Below are positions 1 to 11,419 of a DNA stretch of 64,000 nt, in pieces (the first letter of the stretch is position 1; each line of letters starts with the position of its first letter). Source of the DNA: Arenicola marina. Taxonomy: Eukaryota > Annelida > Polychaeta > Arenicolidae. The stretch covers positions 27,202,029 to 27,266,028 of the forward strand of contig OZ025261.1 in NCBI GenBank assembly GCA_964019135.1, written 5' to 3'. Both the position numbers and the translations under genes were made by a program. Under the pieces are notes generated by a model. That model was not told where the DNA came from. It saw nothing but the letters and a program-made list of their open reading frames with translations, and did not search any database.

Positions 1-1
1 A

Positions 2-229
2 CTACCAGCCGCGACACAGCGAATCATTGGCTTTCTGGAGCGTATCTTTGCCTTGCTGCTCTTCTCAAACCACGCCGTCAACTTCCCGATCTATATCATC
101 AGGTCGGCTAAATTTAGGTCAGAGTTCATCAAAATGATGAAGACATGCTCTCCGCAAAAGGTCACTTCCGCTGCCCAAGATGACTCCTCAGCTACGGTTG
201 GCACTGCTATAACATCTAACGAAGTTTAG
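2..229 (+). CDS. Class A GPCR, C-terminal end (partial)
   Basis: The reading frame is open from base 2 to a TAG at 227-229 (75 codons). The peptide has a hydrophobic helix followed by NHAVNFPIYIIRSAKFRSEF, which fits transmembrane helix 7 with an N-x-x-N-F-x-I-Y variant of the NPxxY motif, then amphipathic helix 8 (RSAKFRSEFIKMMKTC) with a possible palmitoylated Cys. A short Ser/Thr-rich tail follows. The NxxNFxIY form is common among invertebrate peptide-receptor-like rhodopsin-family GPCRs, but the ligand cannot be told from this fragment. The rest of the gene lies upstream of the window. No clear AATAAA was seen just downstream. Confidence 0.72.
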   Translation, partial: LPAATQRIIGFLERIFALLLFSNHAVNFPIYIIRSAKFRSEFIKMMKTCSPQKVTSAAQDDSSATVGTAITSNEV

Positions 230-249
230 AATAGAAGAGTATATATATA

Positions 250-345
250 TAAAGGGGGGAGGGGGGGGGGTGGTAATACCCTCTCTGAATCGCGAATCCC
301 CAAGAATCAATGGCGGAGATCGGAAAAGGTACCCCCCGCCCCCCA
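250..345 (-). mobile_element. Short MITE-like element, relative of 8365-8665
   Basis: The reverse complement reads G-run, GTACCTTTTCCGATCTCCGC, then GATTCTTGGGGATTCGCGAT, then a C-run. The same two motifs occur in the same order near 8375 and 8600-8630, where about 200 bp more lies between them. This copy is therefore an internally shortened version in the opposite orientation. Confidence 0.5.
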
Positions 346-1774
346 CTATAAAGGATTTGAGACATTTATTATTGTTTTTTAAATTATGAACTGCCGTTCT
401 TCTATCGTTTAAGTAATCTGATTTATTGGAACTATGAATTTAAGACCCACCCGTGTAGTCTATTAAGACACGTTAGGAGACTTAAATGTTGGCAACATAC
501 AAAGGCAACTGTCAGCAACATCTATGGATAAGGATTTTGTAGCTACTCATAAAGGGATATATATATATCAGACCATACGCGGAATTTGCCGAGCATATAT
601 TAGGCCTATATTATTTATTAAACAATGTTTATATAAGAGAGGAAAATTGTCGTTTAAAAGTTATTGTTGCAACGTAGCTAATATATTATCCGTGTCATTG
701 GACAAAACATCTACATCTATACATTACACTGAATGTGGCAGGGGATGACCACAACATATGATCTATCTATGTAGGGCTTGGTACGTAATTTTCCTTTTGG
801 GGACTTATACTTATGACTGTTACTTTGGTCTGTACAGTTAAGTTATGATATGGTAAATTATAGATACGTTAGTGTTGTTTTTCGTGTCAAAAAAGTTGTG
901 CTATATAGCATGATCAAAAATCCTATGGTTGTAGAAATGTTTATTGTCATGATGTAATACCTCAACAGCTGTGACGGTCAAGGGCGGATCCAGGAGGTTT
1001 AAAGGAGATGGAACAACTTTAATGACCCGTGGGTTCGCCATTGTTAGTCGTGCATACTATTAATATGGTTTTAAAGGCTTAATGGCATACTTGAAAATGA
1101 TATATAGTATTCAAAGTGATGTAATTATGATGAATGAAACGATGTGTATAAAGCTGTGGCATAGTTTGCTTTGATTGCTAAACACGTGTATTGTCAGCGT
1201 ACGGTGTATTGTTATGAAATGTAAGACCAAGTAAATACACCACAAAATACTGTGTACACAATGTAGTGAACCCGATACATCGCTTTGAAATACTTATGTA
1301 CTTCTTGTACTATGCTGGAGAGTTCCCGATTTTCCTTAACTCGGCACCTTCAAGAGTACCGTTGAGTACACGCGCTCGACCGGGAGACACAAATTCGTCC
1401 TCACAATTAGGACGCTTCGAATTCGATATGATCTTCAAAAAAAAAGCTCAAACGTACAGATGTTTCTAACATTAAAAAAACGTCCTCAGTGGAAGGTAAC
1501 GTTAGATGTTATGTCGATGAAAATTCAAGTTGTGTATTATCGATAATTTCGCGGTGACAGTAGAGGTCTGCAGGGGCGTCATGTAGGAATTTGGAAAAGG
1601 ATGGGGGGCTTGCGATCGGAGGGGGTGGGGGGGGGCTCTCTGCTCTGTAAAAACTTGCGACCGGGGAGGATGAAAGTGACCGCGGGTGTCCACCATTGTT
1701 TTACAACTGAGGGTGGCCTTGATTTTGCAGGAAGACACGGCATTGTCCCCCAATAAGGGGGCATTGAAATTTGT

Positions 1775-1905
1775 TCCGACTTTTACAGCCCTTAACATAC
1801 CGTTGATTGAGCGCGATAGGTTTAACCCTCCACCGACTTTAACAGCCCTTAACATACCGTTGCTTGAGCGCGATAGGTTTACCCCTCCACCGACTTTTAC
1901 AGTTC
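1775..1905. repeat. 57-bp tandem repeat, about 2.3 copies
   Basis: The block CCGACTTTTACAGCCCTTAA followed by CATACCGTTGATTGAGCGCG and GGTTTAACCCTCCA is repeated with few changes. It sits next to G-rich dispersed repeat sequence. The overlapping ORFs on both strands arise from this low-complexity structure. Confidence 0.6.
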
Positions 1906-2675
1906 CCAAAGGGGGGGGGTTGCAACCCTCTAACCCCTGTCTTTGCCAAAACTCCGAGCCTGCCCTTGCCACATTACTGCAGTTGTTCTCCGCAACAGTG
2001 CCACGAGGTTGATTGTAAGGGCTAGGTAGTCCTTGTTTTATACCGGAATTTATTTGCAACATGTTAAGGAAATAAGTGCTTTAAAAAAATTCAAGCTGAG
2101 TAGAGCCATTTTTCTATCAGAAGTATTTTAAAGCGTTCAGATGGAAATAATGGGTTTCTTGTTGCATGAAGACAATGCTATATTTCACAAAAAACTAAGC
2201 GAAGATGCTTTCAGAGATATTTCCCTTCATACTCGTACAGTCGCGGAAAATGACCTTTCGCGCACTACGTCATCAAATTAAATGATGAAACTAAATATGA
2301 TAATGAAACAATTACTGAAGACAAACACTGAAACAGATCAAACAATGCATCCGTGTCCATAACAATCAAAGATTAATTGTTCAGACAGAATGTTTAATCA
2401 TGCTGGCCCAAAACTTCTACAGTATCAGGTTTCTTCCAAAGGACACACCTGGCGTCGTTTAGGTAGTGATGTGAGTATCTCCTCATTTCTTTTGTAAAAT
2501 CTAATGTTGGCCGCATCCAATTTCCAAGATGGCGCCCATTTTGCTCCTTTTTTTTGTTAGGGCAGCAAATTGAATTTCTAAAAGGAGACATTGGGAGACT
2601 TTCTCAGGAACATGGGTGCTTGTTTCACCACTTGCACCATTCAACCCAAATGTGTAGCTTTGTCAACTACTACTG

Positions 2676-2945
2676 GGGGGGGGGCGCAAGGGGTATTTGC
2701 GTTCCTCGGGATTGGGCTTTTCATTTCAGCGTGAACTGAAATTGAGGAAAATAGTTCTTCGTGAACTGGAAATGGGGGTATTAGCCGACCGCCGTGATCA
2801 AGGAGTTCCATTAATCGTAAACTGGGAATTTTAATATTAAATCACCGTGAATTGGGAAATCGCCAATTTGGTATCGTGTATCTGCTCTTCTATTGCATGC
2901 GGAGAGTTCTGCTTTTAATTCCCCGTGACCTGGGAACACGACCAT
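2676..2945 (+). mobile_element. Dispersed repeat copy 1 (pair with 15811-16100)
   Basis: It starts with a G-run and GGGTATTTGCGTTCCTCGGG, then carries a degenerate internal motif GTGAACTGGGAA repeated about every 35-45 bp. The same order is found at 15811-16100, including ATTAGCCGACCGCCGTGAT. It has no coding potential, and the G-run at one end and C-run at the other resemble a MITE-like family. Confidence 0.6.
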
Positions 2946-3055
2946 CCCTTGCCCCTTTTTCTGTTTATAGTGACGTGGCCATCAATCTATGTTGAAGATA
3001 CGGATGTTCTAATTCGTACCCGTTCGGTCGCAATACAGTCGCAAACGAATCGGAT

Positions 3056-3806
3056 ACTATTGCTAATAATACTAATACTAATACTAATAATACTACTAAT
3101 AATAATACTAATAATAATAATAGTACAAAAAAACCTAATAATAATAATAATACCAATAATCATACTACTACTACCAATAATAATAATATTAATACTACTG
3201 ATAATAATAATACTACTAATAATACTACTAATAATAATAATACTAATAATAATACTACTACCAATAATACTAATAATACTACTACTAATAATACTAATAA
3301 TACTACTACTAATAATACTACCAATAATACTACTAATAATACTACTACCAATAATACTACTAATCATAATAATAATACTACTAATAATACTACTAATAAT
3401 ACTAATACTAATAATAATACTACTACCAATAATACTACTAATCATAATAATAATACTACTAATAATACTACTAATAATACTAATACTAATAATAATACTA
3501 CTACCAATAATACTAATAATACTACTACTACCAATAATACTAATAATACTACTACTAATACTACCAATAATACTAATAATAATACTACTACCATTAATAC
3601 TACTAATAATACTACTACCAATAATACTACTAATCATAATAATAATAATACTAATACTACTACTAATAATAATAATACCAATACTACTACTAATAATAAT
3701 AATACCAATACTACTACTAATAATAATAATACCAATACTACTACTAATAATAATAATACCAATACTACTACTAATAATAATAATACCAATAATAATAATA
3801 ATAATT
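3056..3806. repeat. (AAT/ACT)n trinucleotide microsatellite
   Basis: About 750 bp are built almost only of AAT and ACT triplets, with a few CAT and ACC variants. All frames stay open for long stretches, giving artefactual Leu/Ile or Ser/Ile ORFs on both strands. Longer internal blocks are themselves duplicated (for example around 3370-3500), which indicates higher-order expansion. Confidence 0.95.
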
Positions 3807-4255
3807 CGGAAGACAATACATGCCAGAAATGTAATAATAATTGACCCCAACCATGTAATTCGTCAATATGTTCTCGTGCTATATGGATGACCACAAAAAC
3901 CGTCACTGCGCGTTCATCAATAATGCACAACCAAGAAAAAAGCAGATTTACCGTATAGTCCTGCTGGATCTGTGGACTAGCGGCAAGGCACACAGTGTAA
4001 AGATGGGGCTTGTATTGTCAAACCACACCAATAATTTATTGGAAGTCGTCCGTGGTATGACGACAGGGACGCAGGCGTCGACCACTGGGGCGTGACTGGC
4101 ATACCTGGACCAGTTCTATGGCAGGAGAAGTCAGTGGGACTGCACGAATTACCCTTTGGATGAAACACATTGTATGGAACCAGTTGAAACCAGTGACCAA
4201 TTAAGTATTTCATATTATTTGCATATTATTTTACAACCTCTGCCTCGAACAAGAC

Positions 4256-4286
4256 ATGGATGACAAGGACCGGAACAAGCTAACAG
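4256..4286 (+). CDS. Candidate first coding exon of the channel gene
   Basis: An ATG in good context (G at -3, G at +4) opens MDDKDRNKLT and ends after one extra base at a GTAGGA donor, so it closes in phase 1. The first certain channel exon (11338) needs exactly a phase-1 partner, and joining the two gives a coding length divisible by three with a short charged N terminus, normal for this family. It is a candidate only. The intron would be 7 kb and span two minisatellites, and a similar ACAGGTAGGACATG block occurs again near 4510. Confidence 0.33.
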
Positions 4287-4900
4287 GTAGGACATGTATG
4301 TTACCTGGACAGCAATCAAAGAATTCAAATAACATATGCAGTTTAGCCATCTTTATCCATCTGGCGATGATACGTTATACAGTAACTATCACTCCAGAAT
4401 GATCCGTCATCGTTAGCACAAGGCTAAACCATCAATTGTATATCATATTTATGAATGTTTGTAATACCATGGGCCGCTGGCCTTATAGTATTAAATAAAC
4501 AACAACAACAGGTAGGACATGGATATTATAAAATCACTGGACAGTTACCTAGGTGCCAGTTTGTGAAATGCAAGGACATAAATGTGTGTTACATTTATAT
4601 GCCAGTCGCTATTTAAACAGCACTGTGTTAATAACAAGGACAAATTAAAAAATTTAGGAGAGTATTGTGTCAATCAGAGACATGACGTATAATTTACATA
4701 TTACCTATCAAAAGCGGCGATACATTTCTTGATTAATGTTGCACATTTTATTTGTCTTGATTGATTGTCTTGTCACATAGCTTTAGCCTAATTCTTCATG
4801 GATAACTACAGGGTATCTGACTTGTTAATTTCCAACTCGTATTAGCATTTATTTCGGGTTATATCCACAAATAATATATACTGTAAAAAATAAAAACGGA

Positions 4901-7700
4901 GTTATGAGGCATGGAGTCAGGGGGCATGGCGTCAGGAGGCATGGAGTCAGGGGGTATAGAGTCAGGCGGCCTGGAGTCAGGGGGTATGGAGTCAGGAGGC
5001 ATGGAGTCAGGGGGTATAGAGTCAGGCGGCCTGGAGTCAGGGGGCATGGAGTCAGGAGGCATGGAGTCAGGGGGCCTGGAGTCAGGGGGCATGGAGTCAG
5101 GGGGCATGGAGTCAGGGGGCATGGAGTCAGGAGGCATGGAGTCAGGGGGCATGGAGCCAGGGGGCATGGAGTCAGGGGGCATGGAGTCAGGGGGCATGGA
5201 GTCAGGAGGCATGGAGTCAGGGGGCATAGAGTCAGGGGGCATGGAGTCAGGGGGCATGGAGTCAGGGGGCATGGAGTCAGGGGGCCTGGAGTCAGGAGGC
5301 ATTAAGTCAGGGGGCATGGAGTCAGGGGGCCTGGAGTCAGGGGGCCTGGAGTCAGGAGGCATGGAGTCAGGGGGCATGGAGTCATGAGGCATGGAGTCAG
5401 GGGGCATGGAGTCAGGGGGCATGGAGTCAGGAGGCATGGAGTCAGGGGGTATAGAGTCAGGCGGCCTGGAGTCAGGGGGCATGGAGTCAGGAGGCATGGA
5501 GTCAGGGGGCCTGGAGTCAGGGGGCATGGAGTCAGGGGGCATGGAGTCAGGGGGCATGGAGCCAGGAGGCATGGAGTCAGGGGGCATGGAGTCAGGAGGC
5601 ATGGAGTCAGGGGGCATAGAGTCAGGGGGCATGGAGTCAGGGGGCATGGAGTCAGGGGGCATGGAGTCAGGGGGCCTGGAGTCAGGAGGCATTAAGTCAG
5701 GGGGCATGGAGTCAGGGGGCCTGGAGTCAGGGGGCCTGGAGTCAGGGGGCATGGAGTCAGGGGGCATGGAGTCAGGAGGCATGGAGTCAGGGGGCATGGA
5801 GTCATGAGGCATGGAGTCAGGGGCATGGAGTCTGGGGGCCTGGAGTCATGAGGCATGGAGTCAGGGGGCATGGAGTCTGGGGGCCTGGAGTCAGGGGGCA
5901 TAGAGTCAGGGGGCATGGAGTCAGGGGGCATGGAGTCAGGGGGCATGGAGTCAGGAGGCATGGAGTCAGGGGGCCTGGAGTCATGAGACATGCAGTCAGG
6001 GGCATGGAGTTAGGGGGCATGGAGTCAGGGGGCATGGAGTCAGGGGGCATGGAGTCAGGGGGCATGGAGTCAGGGGGCCTGGAGTCAGGGGGCATGGAGT
6101 CAGGGGGCATGGAGTCATGAGGCATGGAGTCAGGGGGTATGGAGTCTGGGGGCCTGGAGTCAGGGGGCCTGGAGTCAGGGGGCATGGAGTCAGGAGGCAT
6201 GGAGTCTGGGGGCCTGGAGTCAGGGGGCATAGAGTCAGGGGGCCTGGAGTCAGGGGGCCTGGAGTCATGAGGCATGGAGTCAGGGGGCATGGAGTCTGGG
6301 GGCCTGGAGTCAGGGGGCATAGAGTCAGGGGGCATGGAGTCAGGGGGCATGGAGTCAGGGGGCATGGAGTCAGGGGCATGGAGTCTGGGGGCCTGGAGTC
6401 AGGGGGCATAGAGTCAGGAGGCATGGAGTCAGGGGGCATGGAGTCAGGGGGCATGGAGTCAGGGGGCCTGGGGTCAGGGGGCATGGAGTCAGGGGGCATG
6501 GAGTCATGAGGCATGGAGTCAGGGGGTATGGAGTCTGGGGTCCTGGAGTCAGGGGGCATGGAGTCAGGGGGCATGGAGTCAGGGGGTATGGAGTCTGGGG
6601 GCCTGGAGTCAGGGGGCATAGAGTCAGGGGGCCTGGAGTCAGGGGGCCTGGAGTCATGAGGCATGGAGTCAGGGGGCATGGAGTCTGGGGGCCTGGAGTC
6701 AGGGGGCATAGAGTCAGGGGGCATGGAGTCAGGGGGCATGGAGTCAGGGGGCATGGAGTCAGGAGGCATGGAGTCAGGGGGCCTGGAGTCATGAAGCATG
6801 GAGTATGGGGGCATGGAGTTAGGGGGCATGGAGTCAGGGGGCATGGAGTCAGGGGGCATGGAGTCAGGGGGCCTGGAGTCAGGGGGCATGGAGTCAGGGG
6901 GAATGGGGTCAGGGGGCCTGGAGTCATGAGGCATGGAGTCATGAGGCATGGAGTTAGGGGGCCTGGAGTCATGAGGCATGGAGTCAAGGGGCCTGCAGTC
7001 AGGGGGCATAGAGTCAGGGGGCATGGAGTCAGGGGGTATAGAGTCATGGGGCATGGAGTCAGGGGGCATGGAGTCAGGGGGCATGGAGACAGGGGGCATG
7101 GAGTCAGGGGGCCTGGAGTCAGGGGGCATGGAGTCAGGGGGCCTGGAGTCAGGGGGCCTGGAGTCAGGAGGCATGGAGTCAGGGGGCCTGGAGTCAGGGG
7201 GCATGGAGTCAGGGGGCATGGAGTCAGGGGGCATGGAGTCAGGTGGCATGGAGTCAGTGGCATGGAGTCAGGGGGCCTGGAGTCAGGGGGCATGGAGTCA
7301 GGGGGCATGGAGTCTGGGGGCATGGAGTCAGGGGGCATGGAGTCAGGGGGCATGGAGTCTGGGGGCATGGAGTCAGGGGGCATGGAGTCAGGAGGCATGG
7401 AGTCAGGGGGCCTGGAGTCATGCGACATGCAATCAGGGGCATGGAGTTAGGGGGCATGGAGTCAGGGGGCATGGAGTCAGGGGGCATGGAGCCAGGGGGC
7501 ATGGAGTCAGGGGGCATGGAGTCATGAGGCATGGAGTCAGGGGGTATGGAGTCTGGGGGCCTGGAGTCATGAGGCATGGAGTCAGGGGGCATGGAGTCTG
7601 GGGGCCTGGAGTCAGGGGGCATAGAGTCAGGGGGCATGGAGTCAGGGGGCATGGAGTCAGGGGGCATGGAGTCAGGGGTCAAGGGGATCATGGAGTCGAG
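4901..7700. repeat. 15-bp minisatellite, about 185 copies
   Basis: The unit GGAGTCAGGGGGCAT is repeated for 2.8 kb with recurring variants (cctgg, tatag, gtctg, catgag). Variants themselves recur in longer blocks (for example 4950-5390 versus 5395-5810), which shows multi-unit duplications. Because 15 is divisible by three, all frames stay open, giving false MPPDS and MESGG repeat ORFs on both strands. It would lie in the first intron if the candidate exon at 4256 is right. Confidence 0.97.
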
Positions 7701-9864
7701 GGTCACTGGCATGAGGGCCGCGGGGAGAGGGGGCCAGGGGTCAGGGTTACAGGATAGTGCGGCTAGGACGTACCCTTGACGACGCAAATTTGTTTGGGAA
7801 TGGCGGTTCAATGTATATGTTTGGCTCATCCTGATAAATATTACATGAAGTCCATTATGTAACCCGCCCCATACCTGAACAGACCTCTCACACTATGAGA
7901 CACTCAAGGACTCATGTTATGTTGACGGAGTGGGTATAACATTACATGTCACATAATCGAATTCTAATCAATGTTTCAAGCATTTTACACAAACGGAAGA
8001 AAGAAATCATTGAACCAATGAGTGCAAAATTACACCCTTCTATTTTAGGCCAGGAGCTCTCGCGCGCCATGATGTGGCGCGGACAGGGATAAATGTCGTC
8101 CAACTGCTGTGTTGCAACACGCGAAATGAATTATTATTATGAATAAAGGGTCGTGTGAAGTAGTACATTACAAGGGCGGATGTAGAGGGGGGTAGGGGTG
8201 ACTTGAACATTCACTGTAAAAGTCAGGTTTGCCGACCACCCCCCCCCCCCCCGCCCTTAGCAAATTCCTAGATCTGCCCCTGCATCAGCCCGTCCCAGAT
8301 ACCCCTGGCGGTTTCCTCCGGTCAGAAAACCAATTCCCGCATGCGTATGCCATGGGTGATCCTACAGTGTGGGAGGGGTGATACCTTTTTCGATCTCCGC
8401 GATTGGCATCCAGGCATTCTTGGAGATTGGCGGTCAGCTGTTGGCCATTTTTGGGGATCGCTATCCGTATCATTTCTGGTTCAACGCAAAGATCCTTTCC
8501 CTATTTACCGCGATCCGTTACAGCAGTCTGTGAATTCCTCGATATTCGCATTTTTTTCGCGCCCAGCTTTAAAATGTCCTAATCTTGGAGATTCGATATT
8601 GCTCACCCGAATTCTTGGTTATTCGCGATTCAGTGGGTGTAATCACCACCCCCCCCCCCCCCTCCCGCTATACATTTGGATCAGGTGCCCGGCTTCAGTC
8701 AGGTATTCCATAAATAGATACTTCTGAATCAGATTTGTAACATCCTAAACATATCAACAATATCAACAAACCGGGAATATGACCGCTTGCCTTCCACGCA
8801 CAGCGCAGTGAAACTCGCCGGCTTTGATATAAGCTGTTTGCCCAGCCTGTATGCCGTCTCATTCATAAAATAGTATCCCTTGACGGTCATGACATTTATC
8901 TATACACTTTGTATTTTTATGCATATAAAACACCCTGTTAACCCTAATAAAGCGTTCAAAAGTATGCAGCTATGAATCGGTATTCGGCTTTTGCGTGCTC
9001 CGTATACCCTTATGATAACCATTGTTTCTTTGCCATATATGCGTAACAACAACCAGATAATAATGTTCTAAAAAAGATAGGTTGATAGCCTTCGCTGATA
9101 TGCCACCGTTCTCAGGTAGCGTACTGTCGCTGGCACTGGATTAACAATTGTATTATATGTTAAAAAATTTGGGTCATAATATCTGGTGAGAAAAAACGTT
9201 TACTGCCTCCATCAATTTATTGCGGCAATGAGTTTGTCATAAGACCAGGTTATGTACCACTGCCATGTTGCCGCGGCCCTGCGCAACCAATGCATATTCT
9301 ACGATTCCTATCAATATGAGAAAAGCGCCATCACATATTGAAGTTGTACTTGTCGATTCCAGGCAAGCACGCATACATGTGCCCCAAGGAAGTTAGCTAG
9401 ACCGAAATGTACCGCCCAAATGACCCCTTTTGTCTCTTTTCTCTTCTTTTGCAGGAGCTGGAATTTCACCCGCTTAATTCTTCTCACTGCGGGGTTAATT
9501 AGCTTTAAGATATAAATATCAGGAGCGTGAAAGAACCCTGTGTTTTCTCTCGATGTGCCCCTTAATAATTAGTATCAATAAGTATCTAAGGATAATCAGG
9601 GGGGGATCCAGAAATTTGAAAAGGGGGGTGGGTCCAAACTTACGACGGGGGATCCACCAATTTGTTACGACCAGGGGGGGGTCCACTGAAAACTTGCGAC
9701 CGAAGGGGGGGGGGGGGGTGGGGAGGTTCGGGCCGCCTCAAATAGAGTTCTTTCTCAAAAAGGGGGGTGGGGTGATCAGGGCCCCCTTGGCCTCCCACCT
9801 CTTGGATCCGCCCATGCAGGATGTGCTGTCAAGTAGTATGATAGCTTTTTAATCAGGCACTGTC
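7701..9864. other. Non-coding stretch between two minisatellites
   Basis: No gene was recognised. It contains G/C-run-bounded dispersed repeats (around 8170-8280, 8365-8665 and 9597-9820) with 'GGGCGGATCCAG'-like ends, and otherwise AT-rich unique sequence. Any alternative first exon or promoter of the channel gene could lie here, but no TATA box or start exon could be supported. Confidence 0.5.
8365..8665 (+). mobile_element. MITE-like element with G-run and C-run ends
   Basis: It begins with GGGAGGGGTGATACC and CGATCTCCGCGATTG and ends with ATTCGCGATTCAGTGGG, GTAATCACC and a C-run. The two ends are roughly complementary (GGTGATACC versus GTAATCACC). A shortened inverted relative lies at 250-345. 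An ORF across it is incidental. Confidence 0.5.
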
Positions 9865-9865
9865 A

Positions 9866-11262
9866 GCGTCACTGGTCGGTGACCGCCAGTCGGCTTCGGG
9901 GGTCAGTGCCTGCCTTACCCCCGCCGGGTAGAGGGCGACAGGCCCGGTCGGCCTGGGGGGTCGGTGGCTGCCTTACCTCTGCTGGGTAGAGGGCGACAGG
10001 CCTGGTCGGCCTGGGGGGTCGGTGGCTGCCTTACCCCCTCCGGGTAGAGGGTGACAGGCCCGGTTGGCCTGGGGGGTCGGTGGCTGCCTTACCCCCTCCG
10101 GGTAGAGGGTGACAGGCCCGGTCGGCCTGGGGGGTCGGTGGCTGCCTTACCTCTGCTGGGTAGAGGGCGACAGGCCCGGTCGGCCTGGGGGGTCGGTGGC
10201 TGCCTTACCTCTGCTGGGTAGAGGGCGACAGGCCTGGTCGGCCTGGGGGGTCGGTGGCTGCCTTACCCCCTCCGGGTAGAGGGTGACAGGCCCGGTTGGC
10301 CTGGGGGGTCGGTGGCTGCCTTACCCCCTCCGGGTAGAGGGTGACAGGCCCGGTCGGCCTGGGGGGTCGGTGGCTGCCTTACCTCTGCTGGGTAGAGGGC
10401 GACAGGCCTGGTCGGCCTGGGGGGTCGGTGGCTGCCTTACCCCCTCCGGGTAGAGGGTGACAGGCCTGGTCGGCCTGGGGGGTCGGTGGCTGCCTTACCC
10501 CCTCCGGGTAGAGGGTGACAGGCCCGGTCGGCCTGGGGGGTCGGTGGCTGCCTTACCTCTGCTGGGTAGAGGGCGACAGGCCTGGTCGGCCTGGGGGGTC
10601 GGTGGCTGCCTTACCCCCTCCGGGTAGAGGGTGACAGGCCCGGTTGGCCTGGGGGGTCGGTGGCTGCCTTACCCCCTCCGGGTAGAGGGTGACAGGCCCG
10701 GTCGGCCTGGGGGGTCGGTGGCTGCCTTACCTCTGCTGGGTAGAGGGCGACAAGCCCGGTTGGCCTGGGGGGTCGGTGGCTGCCTTACCCCCTCCGGGTA
10801 GAGGGTGACAGGCCCGGTCGGCCTGGGGGGTCGGTGGCTGCCTTACCACTGCTGGGTAGAGGGCGACAGGCCTGGTCGGCCTCGGGGGTCGGTGGCTGTC
10901 TTACCCCCGCCGGGTAGAGGGCGACAAGCCCGGTTGGCCTCGGGGGTCGGTGGCTGTCTTACCCCCGCCGGGTAGAGGGCGACAAGCCCGGTTGGCCTGG
11001 GGGGTCGGTGGCTGCCTTACCCCCTCCGGGTAGAGGGTGACAGGCCCGGTCGGCCTGGGGGGTCGGTGGCTGCCTTACCTCTGCTGGGTAGAGGGTGACA
11101 GGCCTGGTCGGCCTGGGGGGTCGGTGGCTGCCTTACCTCTGCTGGGTAGAGGGCGACAGGCCTGGTCGGCCTGGGGGGTCGGTGGCTGCCTTACCTCTGC
11201 TGGGTAGAGGGCGACAGGCCTGGTCGGCCTGGGGGGTCGGTGGCTGCCTTATTCCCGGTCGG
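9866..11262. repeat. 58-bp minisatellite, about 24 copies
   Basis: The unit contains GGTCGGTGGCTGCCTTACC, then a TCTGCTGGGTAGAGGGCGAC or CCCTCCGGGTAGAGGGTGAC variant, then AGGCCCGGTCGGCCTGGGG. The two variants alternate in blocks, which implies expansion by multi-unit duplication. It ends about 75 bp before channel exon 2. GGCCCGGTCGGCC-type partial palindromes occur in each unit. Confidence 0.95.
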
Positions 11263-11337
11263 CTTGATCGGTCGCCGGTTACCGAAGGGTCAGTTGTAGA
11301 CTCATAATGTAGACTTTCGCCTTATATTTCTTTGCAG

Positions 11338-11419
11338 ATGAAGAAGGCCACTTCAGCCAGGAGACTACGTGGCATGGTGTGCGGTACGTGTTTGAGGCCG
11401 GCAGCGCCTTCACCAGGAG
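11338..11419 (+). CDS. Channel exon 2: cytoplasmic N terminus with HG motif
   Basis: It follows TTATATTTCTTTGCAG and ends at AGG|GTAAGA-type sequence, in phase 1 and out phase 2. It encodes DEEGHFSQETTWHGVRYVF and then EAGSAFTRR. The F-x(5)-T-x-HG-x(3)-F pattern is the conserved DEG/ENaC N-terminal segment, and its His-Gly pair is involved in gating. The ATG at 11338 is in another frame and is not the start. In-frame sequence upstream meets a stop before any ATG, so an earlier exon must supply the start. Confidence 0.85.

Larger units (their letters stand above)
230..4255. other. Intergenic, repeat-rich
   Basis: No convincing gene was seen. The stretch holds a short G/C-flanked MITE relative (250-345), fragments of a dispersed 'GGGCGGATCCAG' repeat near 980-1000 and 1570-1670, a 57-bp unit repeated about 2.3 times (1775-1905), a dispersed repeat copy (2676-2945) and the AAT/ACT microsatellite. 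Short ORFs here lack homology-like patterns and codon structure, and are treated as chance. Confidence 0.6.

Noticed and set aside
1502-2062. 186-codon minus-strand ORF
   Set aside because: Overlaps G-rich dispersed repeat and a 57-bp tandem repeat; no coding pattern.
2925-3890. 321-codon Ile/Leu-rich ORF and its complements
   Set aside because: Pure translation of the AAT/ACT microsatellite.
4859-7829. Long ORFs with PPDSM and MESGG repeats on both strands
   Set aside because: They are open only because the 15-bp unit is a multiple of three; all frames are open on both strands and no exon context exists.
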